DNA of 64,000 nucleotides from Diaporthe sp. PMI_573 (lineage: Eukaryota; Ascomycota; Sordariomycetes; Diaporthales; Diaporthaceae). Each line of letters opens with the position of its first letter. The stretch's first letter is position 1. Below, one piece after another: positions 56,675 to 64,000 of this stretch. The stretch lies in assembly GCA_021399435.1 (NCBI GenBank), contig JAJTUP010000029.1, positions 248,001 through 312,000 of the forward strand. The letters are read 5' to 3'. The notes beneath the pieces are model-generated. The model had not been told where the DNA came from, searched no databases, and was given only the letters and a program-made list of their open reading frames with translations. Made by a program: the position numbers and the translations under genes.

Positions 56675-58427
56675 TCAAACTCCAAAGCGTGACTGACGCC
56701 CACGACCTCTGGCCGCCGATGCCCTCCCTTTCCGCCTTTGAGCCACGAGTTTAGTCTTCCTAGCTGGTACTACGAATCCAGAGTGTTGATCTGTTGAGGT
56801 CTCAAATGGCAACTCCGGACTATAGCTGATGAGCAGTACCTTGATCGTAAGTTGAGCTCCCTGCTCGTCAAGCGACTTGAACAGGGCCAGGAATTCCGAC
56901 AGCCAGTGGAAGCCGGAAGGAGAGCTGAAGTTTTGGTTGAGCAATTCCAAGTCCACGACAAAGTAGATATTTCCAGAGAGTGCGGATAACAGGCGTTGCA
57001 GGAGAGAGAACCATTCTTGCTCGGAGAGATTGCCCGAGAAAGCCGCAGCATTAAGGGACATTGACTTCTCCGTCTGGCCGCTTCGCCGGAGATCCAGGAC
57101 CTGCCGGACGAGATATTTCAGCAGGTCCTCAGTAGACATACTCTTAGCAGCCGCACCCTCCTGTGACGTGCCCATGGCGAATATAACGGGAATCTGCTTC
57201 AGGCGCAGCTGCTCGATCACGTCGACGGAGAAACACCTCAGGGCATGGCGCGAGCGGAAGTCTCCCTTGACGATAGAGACATCTGATTCTTTTGATCTCG
57301 CCCACCGTCGCATGCGTGCAAAATCCCAGAAACCTTCGGATAGTTGACGGGCTTGGTTTTGAGACGACCGTTTCTGGTTGACTAAGAGGTAATTCAGCAT
57401 CTTTCGCGGGTCCCACAAGTTGGAGTCTGCGATTGACTGCATGATCTGCGAGAACTGCAACTCAGACAGCTGCCTGTTCGTATCGAGTGTGGTCGACGAG
57501 ATGACTGCGCATATGTTCAGCCCGACTCCTTTTGCTGGAAAGATTTCGCAGCCAGGCAGCGTTGAGGAGAGACTCACGACTCGTTGTGGTTGAAATCGCT
57601 TCAAACCGTTGGGTGTGGACCGTCTCGGCGGCGCTGCACCTGGTATCCAGATTGTCCATTTTCGCAATAACTGTTCCCAGTGCCGAATCTATGCGAGAGA
57701 AGTTGACACCAACAGAGGTAACTATCTGGTCGATCTTCTCATTCACATGGCGCAGCTCCACCAGCTGTCCACAGTCTGCCAGATCTTGCACGACGAAGGA
57801 ATCGTGTCTGATGTCCCCGAGGATATCAGCGTAGCGAAGATCGAATGGTTGCGTGAAACTATGAATTGTACGCTTGAGAGATCCCTCATAGTACCACTTA
57901 TGGGCTCGCGTGAGGAACTTGAGTATGTCGGCGCATAGCTTTGACACGGCTGCTTTCATCCGGTCTGTTGGAAATAAGTTGGATCGGATCTCTACGCGCG
58001 GGAGCGCATCTGCAATTTCAGTCAAAGCTTTGGCTAGGCCTTTGACTGTCTTTTCATGATTGATAATTCCCTGATGACATGATGTCAATTTGCAGACGCC
58101 TCTTCCCTTTCCTGAGTCACTTACAACGAAAAAGAATTTCATTCCCCCCCAAATCAACGATACGGCTTCTGGATGTTGTTGTATGAGGACATCGACTACT
58201 CCTTCATAGAAAATCATCTTCTCTGATAGCTGTCGCAGCCACTTGAGAGCCTTGGAGTCCGGCTTGCGCGCCTCGTAGCGAGCGCTGCAGTCCTCAATGG
58301 CACTCTGGACATCTCGTAAGTTGTAGGAGTTGGCGAATTGAGGTTTCCGTTCACTTTTCTCTAATTGCTCAGAAAATACCGAGACTGCTGCCTTGAATTC
58401 GCTTTCCCAGATGCTGGTCCCGTTCAT
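56675..58427 (-). CDS. DUF7708 STAND-like protein without a recognisable P-loop
   Basis: Exons 58427-58125, 58070-57578, 57504-56675; 541 aa. The N-terminal half is the DUF7708 region found at the start of many fungal NLRs (IFYEGVVDVLIQQHPEAVSLIWGGMKFFFV, then NHEKTVKGLAKAL). The C-terminal half resembles a NACHT-type ATPase (DPRKMLNYLLVNQK; NIYFVVDLELL like Walker B) but lacks a GxxGxGK loop, and no repeats follow; it ends in a basic Arg/Lys tail. An upstream exon 58581-58453 (NSSATPQVADVARDWYNPLP) could be joined by an intron ending at 58392, giving 572 aa; this start is undecided. The first intron (54 nt) is in frame and easily missed. Confidence 0.7.
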
Positions 58428-59226
58428 TCTCATTAGCAAAGCGGTCGTTTACTTGGGTTTGACCTATGTCCGCCAGACTCGGCGGGTGAGTTTGATCAAA
58501 GAACCTGCTGCTACTATTTGGTAATGGATTGTACCAGTCTCGCGCCACATCAGCGACTTGAGGCGTTGCTGACGAGTTCATGATACACTCACAACGAGAG
58601 ATAATCTGACCAATAAAGTGAACTTTGTGGCAGACGTAGTGATATTTGATTATCTTTCCGAGAGCATTTAGCAGTCATATTATGGTGGCGACTGTGGTAT
58701 GAGGGAAGCTGATCTGTCAAGCTGCAAATATGTAGTACACCCCCAACACCAGTTCAAAGTGGAAGAACTTGCAGGTGGCTTGGAGTCCGAGCCCGCCAGT
58801 GACAGTGGCGAATTTTTGACAGCCCCGTATTGGTAGTGTAACACTCCCGTGGGTAACAGATCCTGCTGTCCTACTTGTCTGCCTGGCCCCCAGCCATCCA
58901 GCTGATGCATTTAGGACGATGACAGGGGTACAAGTGAGGGGATGCCGCCAATAAAGCTCCTCCACGAGGCCTCCTGCATTTCTTGTTGCGTCTCGACAAT
59001 GCAGTGGCGGTGGCTTTGGTCCCTTAGGCGCGCTCGGGTGAACGCACAGCAGCGGAAGACGCCAATCATAACAACTACCGAGGGCTACGTAGTATGGTTA
59101 TGGCATGTATATGAACTTGATTGAGGGGCTGGTTAAATCCATCTCAATCATCGCACACGCATTGAACTCTCTACCCATGACACTTTTTGCATACAAAGCC
59201 TAAAGTCAATATTCTTCTGGGGACTG
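58428..59226. promoter_or_regulatory. Divergent region between the DUF7708 and DUF7025-AAA genes
   Basis: Includes the possible upstream exon of the DUF7708 gene (58581-58453). Otherwise nothing recognised. Confidence 0.4.
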
Positions 59227-62200
59227 ATGTCACCATCAGATGACTACAATAATTTCCCATACGGCCTAAGCTTCTCAGGTTTTAGGAGCGATAACTTGAG
59301 AATTGAAGTAGTAGAAAGTATTGACAACAGGCACAATAGGATCGAATTGCAAACTGCTCTCGAGAGGTGCTTGGAGAAGGAATCTAAAACATCCCGCGTT
59401 GAGGTATTTCATAAATGCTTCTATGCGTTCACCTCAAGGGCGCTTGGTCTTCTGGAATACGTTTTGCAAAACGACTTTGTGACTTATGACCACGATGACG
59501 ACCGCAAATCAACCTTCGACGACGAACATTTAGACAGCATCAAAAGCATTCAGCGCGATTTGATTGACCGCATCCGAGAAGCTGTCCAGTGTCAATCCCG
59601 GGTTCCTGCAAGTCTCCACCTCATTCAAAGTCTATTAGAAGAAAGTGGCGTGAATGCGCTTCTTTCACAACATACTCCGGAATTATTGTTGTCCGTAAGT
59701 CACTTCGAAGTGTCTCTGGCCGGAAGACGAAGAAACTACAGATTGGAGGACGACAAATCAGGATTTCAAAGATTTGAGAACTTCGAAATTGGTCTCGCCA
59801 AGTACCAGATCCGTCAAAGGGGCTTGAAATTACGAAACAACAATGCACTACTGTCGAAATTGACAGATGAGATACGGAAAAGGACAGCAGCATATGATGC
59901 GCAGGCCGTGTTGAGCAGTCAAGAACAAGTAGAACATCAACAAATCGACCAGGAAATCAACGACAGAGGCGAGCAGTCCCATAGAGAGACTCGAAAGAAA
60001 AAAGGCCAGAGATACGAATCAGGACAAATCTGGAAGCACCTCACAATTTCACGGGACGAGACCTCAGCCAGCGACTTCATACACCAGAGAGTCGTCATTC
60101 TGTTTCTCAAGACGGAACAGCCAAGAATAGAGCCTAGTGAGACCAGAAGAAATATCATGAGAGGTGTGGAGGTCCCAGGGATATCTGGACGTGAACAAGA
60201 ACAAGAGACCCCGTCACATCACACACGCTCCCAGGCAGACGCTCCTTTTGGACAACCTCTCCACCATCAAACATTCTTCGGGCACGCATCAGTTTGCGTA
60301 CAATCCGATCGAAGTTCCAATCAATTCTCTCAAGAGCGAGACATGGATGTCATTGACAATGGGACTTCGATGGTTGGAACCGAGGAAGAGGGAAGCAGCT
60401 CGATGGCTTCCACTCCACCGGGCGACAGCTTTCGATTTCGTCAACTAAACAGTCGATTAACGTCACTCGAGCTTGAGAATCAACGACTGAAGAAGAATTT
60501 GAAGCGAGTGACATGCGAAAATTGGAAGGTTATTCATTTCATTACAGCCTCCCCTGTGGAGGAGCCGACCGGTTATTTCGACAAGCCAGTTATGACTCCC
60601 GGTCTCAAACATGACGATTTCACTATGAAGGCATTCCTGCCAGTCACCGACGTTGGTAGCTACGTTAAGCAGACTGGCCTGGACTTTGTAGTGTCGCGAT
60701 TCTACTCCGTTCCATCTCTGCTGGGCGAAGTGCGAAGGGCATTGGGCAAGAAGCAGCCGCCACCTGAGCCGATACACTACAGCGAGCATATTCAACTTCA
60801 ATCTCAGCAAATGTTGGAGGCAATGCAGGAGTTTCTATCACTACAGGCTGGATTCTGGGACAAATTCCCGGGTTTCAACGCTCGAGCACCGATCCAAGCG
60901 CCCTACATTTTCTGGTACATGTATCGATCACCGGATGCTTTACAGCAACTGCAACCCCTCCACCGAGATCTCATGCTCATGCTGACATCATGGATTGACG
61001 ACAACTACGCAAAGAAGTATGCCGAGGCAGGCTCGCACCTTGAAAGAGGCGTGGTGACATTGAGAACGATGCCGTTTCTCGCGTGCCCTGGAGATGTCCT
61101 CATCTGGAAAGAAAAGCGCTCAATGAAGGCTGCAATTACCTGTTCACTACTGTCACAGACGTCATCGCCGATACTGTACTGGGACAGCTCACAGGTTATG
61201 TGGTCGGATGACAAGCCGGATAAGGCCACGAAAAAAGGGGAGTTCTCAACTACCTGGTCTGCAGACGCTTGGAACTTCAAGTTCACTGGCGAATTCTTTC
61301 GCGAAAAAGTGCCCATTCAACTCAAGTTCAAAGCGTCATCGTTAGATCAAGAGGTAGAGATTGCAAAGCTCGCAATGTACCCCCTGAGATTCGCCGATGA
61401 GACGACAAGACTTCAGCTGGAGACCCGAGGACGAACCTTTTGGAGTTGCCGAATTCGTAACCTAGTGTCCTATACAGGCAATGAGGGTATTTTCACGGTA
61501 TGTGAGGAGTTCCCTGACAGACTACACGCTAACCTGACACTTATGGCGCAGAGTGGCGAGCGATTCATGGTGGACTTCCAGATATACAAGGAACTCCACA
61601 GAGACTCTCTGAAGTTCCAGTTATTGTATGAGGATGAGGATGAGGATGAGGACGATGACGAAGAAGACAGCGACGGCAGGCTCAGACGCAAGATGAGTCC
61701 TGAAGAGATGGAGTCCGATACACCACCTTCTGACCCTGATATCTACGTCTTCCCCGACACCGTCCCAGGCTACAACTTGAGAAGCAAGAAATGGGGTGAG
61801 GATGCACAAAACGAATTTACATCCATTGGATTAATGCTAATAAATTATGCAGTGGATCTCGAGGTCGACCGCATGACAGATGTCAAGTGGAACAAGAAAT
61901 CCTTTGAAAATCTTGTGATCGACGCAAAGGCCAAGGAAATGATCCAAGCCCTTGTCACTCACCAGATCGAAAGCGAGAAGGGCACTGACCTCATCCACCG
62001 AAAGGGCAACGGCCTGATCATCTTACTCCACGGCGGGCCGGGAACTGGCAAGACCTTCACGGCCGAGACCGTGGCTGAGATAGCCCAAAAGCCACTCTTC
62101 TGCGTGACCTGCGGAGACATTGGCACCAAGCCAGAGGATGTTGAGAAATATCTCGAATCAGTGTTGTATCTCGGCAAAACCTGGGGCTGTGTGGTACTGA

Positions 62201-62760
62201 TCGATGAGGCCGAGGTTTTCCTGGAGCAACGCAGCCTCGAAAACCTAGAACGCAACGCTTTGGTTTCAGTCTTCCTGCGTGTCCTGGAATACTACGAGGG
62301 AATCCTTGTCTTGACAACCAACCGTGTTGGAACCTTCGACGAAGCCTTCAAGTCTCGAATACTCCTGTCTCTACACTACGAGAAACTGACAAAAGGCCAA
62401 CGACGCAAGATCTGGAGGGGCTTCATCAATCATCTGGAGGATACACACCGTGACGCGTCCAGCAATGGCAAAGACAGCAGAGGGGAGCATGACGGAGGCT
62501 CCTCGGCGGATTTGCCTGACATCGACTACCAGGAGATCCTCGACTCTCTCGATGAGCTGGCAAGCCATGAACTGAACGGGCGCCAGATACGCAACATTAT
62601 CACCACGGCACGGCAGCTTGCCAAGTTTCGGGGGAAGACGTTGAATTACGGGCTTCTTGAAGAAGTTATATCGTTGTCCGGGAAATTCGACGAGTACTTC
62701 CGCAAACTGAACGAAAACCAATCAGACGAGCAGATCGCAAGGAGTGATGGGCTCCGATGA
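59227..62760 (+). CDS. DUF7025-AAA+ ATPase (about 1158 aa)
   Basis: One long frame, but 61796-61852 is almost certainly a 57-nt in-frame intron (GTGAGG donor, GCTAAT branch, ATGCAG acceptor). Removing it restores the family sequence KKWVDLEVDRMTDVKWNKK. Layout: an unrecognised N-terminal part (1-400), a short coiled coil, the DUF7025 region (PYIFWYMYRS to ILYWDSSQVMW), an acidic EDEDEDEDDDEED stretch, then the AAA core with Walker A GGPGTGKTFTAE, Walker B CVVLIDEAEVFLEQR, sensor LTTNRVGTFDEAF and arginine-finger region. This family is expanded in ascomycetes and functionally mostly unknown. The N-terminal 400 residues are more AT-rich than the core and may have a separate origin. Confidence 0.88.
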   Translation: MSPSDDYNNFPYGLSFSGFRSDNLRIEVVESIDNRHNRIELQTALERCLEKESKTSRVEVFHKCFYAFTSRALGLLEYVLQNDFVTYDHDDDRKSTFDDEHLDSIKSIQRDLIDRIREAVQCQSRVPASLHLIQSLLEESGVNALLSQHTPELLLSVSHFEVSLAGRRRNYRLEDDKSGFQRFENFEIGLAKYQIRQRGLKLRNNNALLSKLTDEIRKRTAAYDAQAVLSSQEQVEHQQIDQEINDRGEQSHRETRKKKGQRYESGQIWKHLTISRDETSASDFIHQRVVILFLKTEQPRIEPSETRRNIMRGVEVPGISGREQEQETPSHHTRSQADAPFGQPLHHQTFFGHASVCVQSDRSSNQFSQERDMDVIDNGTSMVGTEEEGSSSMASTPPGDSFRFRQLNSRLTSLELENQRLKKNLKRVTCENWKVIHFITASPVEEPTGYFDKPVMTPGLKHDDFTMKAFLPVTDVGSYVKQTGLDFVVSRFYSVPSLLGEVRRALGKKQPPPEPIHYSEHIQLQSQQMLEAMQEFLSLQAGFWDKFPGFNARAPIQAPYIFWYMYRSPDALQQLQPLHRDLMLMLTSWIDDNYAKKYAEAGSHLERGVVTLRTMPFLACPGDVLIWKEKRSMKAAITCSLLSQTSSPILYWDSSQVMWSDDKPDKATKKGEFSTTWSADAWNFKFTGEFFREKVPIQLKFKASSLDQEVEIAKLAMYPLRFADETTRLQLETRGRTFWSCRIRNLVSYTGNEGIFTVCEEFPDRLHANLTLMAQSGERFMVDFQIYKELHRDSLKFQLLYEDEDEDEDDDEEDSDGRLRRKMSPEEMESDTPPSDPDIYVFPDTVPGYNLRSKKWGEDAQNEFTSIGLMLINYAVDLEVDRMTDVKWNKKSFENLVIDAKAKEMIQALVTHQIESEKGTDLIHRKGNGLIILLHGGPGTGKTFTAETVAEIAQKPLFCVTCGDIGTKPEDVEKYLESVLYLGKTWGCVVLIDEAEVFLEQRSLENLERNALVSVFLRVLEYYEGILVLTTNRVGTFDEAFKSRILLSLHYEKLTKGQRRKIWRGFINHLEDTHRDASSNGKDSRGEHDGGSSADLPDIDYQEILDSLDELASHELNGRQIRNIITTARQLAKFRGKTLNYGLLEEVISLSGKFDEYFRKLNENQSDEQIARSDGLR

Positions 62761-63282
62761 AAGCCGACACAAGAGCTCGTTCGCTGCCTGCCCTGTCCGC
62801 GGGTCTGTGGGAATGGGAATACGGGTTGGGGGGGGGGGGTTGATTATCGAAATTCCTTTGACGGTGGCGGATTTAGTGGGGCTTGCTTGGAGGTCAAAAG
62901 AAACAAGGAAGGGTTTACATCAGTTTTTTTCTCCTTCATCTTCTTTTCATTGCTCTCGATCTTTTCAAACATCGTGGTGGTAATAAATTGGTAATTCATC
63001 TGAACCGCGAGGAAATAGGTATCGAAAATGCCCTGGGCATAAAAGCCCGATGCGAGTAAGATGTGCAGCCCATGGTACCATCTCACTTTTGCCCCTCCTT
63101 CTTCCTGGCCCCCTGTAATCCTTTCCATACCAGTAACGCCATCGGGAAAACCATCCGCCACCACAGCATAAGAAGTCATCATCAACTACCGTCCGTCCGT
63201 GGAGCCGCTGAACCGCCGGCATCAACACCTGAATATCCAAAACTCCGAGCCTTCCTCGAAAATGAACTCGTCGACACCTACA
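62761..63282. other. Convergent intergenic region
   Basis: Contains a run of 13 G near 62826-62838. No gene supported. Confidence 0.4.
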
Positions 63283-64000
63283 CTACGTAACCTTGCAATC
63301 CAGCCCCACCGACTCTAGCGCCTCGACCAAACGCTTCAGCGCCACCGGCCTCGTCAGGAACATATCGACCCCACTAGCCACCGCGTCCTGCTGGATTCCC
63401 ACGCCCGCCAGGCCCGTCAGGGCGATGATGGGAGTCTGATCCAGCCGGTTCGCCCTCTCGTGCTGACGGATTCGACGCGCTGATTCAAGGCCGTCCATGA
63501 TGGGCATCGAGATGTCGGTCAGGATGCAGCAGTAGTCCGATGGGCAGTGGGCGTACATCTCGGATGACTCGAGGCCGTTGATCGCTGTTACGTATGGCCT
63601 GTTTAGTTTCTTCATGTAGGCTGATAATATCTATGCAGACCACGGTTAGCATTAATGTCAGGAGTCATGCAACGACCCTTGTCCCGTTAGGACAGACTGT
63701 CGACTAACCTGGAGATTGATAGCGTTGTCGTCGACAATGAGGACAGACGCCGGCTTGACTAGCGTCTCCATCGGATTCGATCTCTCCACAACAGGCGTCA
63801 TCACAGCCACAGTGCCACCAAGCGTCGACTCCTCAGGCGGCGTCGGCAGCGGCATGGGGACCGTCTCAGCCGCTGTCTTAGGCGGCGCCCTATCCGCCAC
63901 GACCGTCGCGCGCTTAGACGCAACAACAGTGACGCCGTGGCCCTCCCGCTCCACACGCTCGGGCACAACACTACCCCTACGCCTGCTCATCAAGGGGTCG
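63283..64000 (-). CDS. Hybrid histidine kinase, C-terminal receiver domain (5' part outside window)
   Basis: Two exons seen, 64000-63709 (continuing to the right) and 63630-63283, joined in phase 0. The visible part has a Pro/Thr-rich linker and then a complete receiver domain: acidic pair SVLIVDDNAINLQ, phospho-acceptor aspartate in ILTDISMPIMDG, and the switch threonine in ALTG. The usually invariant lysine before the cis-proline (TKPV) is arginine here (LTRPV). Such domains end fungal hybrid kinases that feed the HOG or other phosphorelays. The kinase domains are not in the window, so an SSK1-like response regulator remains possible. Confidence 0.85.

Overview
The window is nuclear DNA of a filamentous ascomycete (Pezizomycotina, most likely a sordariomycete). 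The reasons are genes with many 50-90 bp introns (GTAAGT/GTATGT donors, CTAAC/CTGAC branch sites, CAG/TAG acceptors), monocistronic genes 0.3-1.8 kb apart, two Zn2Cys6 regulators, a fungal rhodopsin-type membrane protein, a proline-rich GPI-anchored wall protein, DUF7025-AAA and DUF7708 proteins, and a nuclear tRNA-Gly(UCC). The exon models were built by hand; for spliced genes, start/end are the outer CDS limits and exons are given in the evidence. The species cannot be told from the sequence.

1-10.9 kb: five genes around pantothenate chemistry. They are a ketopantoate reductase (left edge, minus, 3' end outside the window), a divergent pantothenate synthetase, a Zn2Cys6 regulator, a TfdA/TauD-type Fe(II)/2-oxoglutarate dioxygenase and a group II PLP decarboxylase of the glutamate/aspartate/cysteine-sulfinate type. 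Pantoate formation, possible beta-alanine formation, their ligation, an oxidative tailoring enzyme and a regulator side by side suggest a dedicated cluster for pantothenate or a modified pantothenate. This is the most interesting inference in the window.

11.5-16.6 kb: self-recognition/NLR-like material. It holds a stand-alone PNP_UDP nucleosidase with an Asn/Gly-rich tail, a DUF8206 protein that has lost its GTPase half, and an ankyrin/ClpB-like AAA+ gene with a one-base frameshift and a degenerate Walker B.

17.6-36.7 kb: general genes. These are an AIF/FSP1-like oxidoreductase, a maltose-type MFS permease, tRNA-Gly, two unknown proteins, the GPI wall protein, a Nudix hydrolase, a sulfatase, a 74-aa cysteine-rich secreted protein, a GFA/CENP-V zinc protein and a 68-aa unknown.

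37.2-53.5 kb: a likely terpenoid-type biosynthetic cluster. It has a Tri3-like acyltransferase, a rhodopsin-like membrane protein, a cytochrome P450 divergent from a UbiA-family membrane enzyme (the fungal group that includes the terpene cyclases Fma-TC and EriG), an SDR and a Zn2Cys6 regulator. A doubtful small secreted-protein gene lies between the last two.

53.6-64 kb: a secreted unknown, an aspartylglucosaminidase, a DUF7708 STAND-like protein, a 1.16-kaa DUF7025-AAA ATPase, and the 3' end of a hybrid histidine kinase (receiver domain) running off the right edge.
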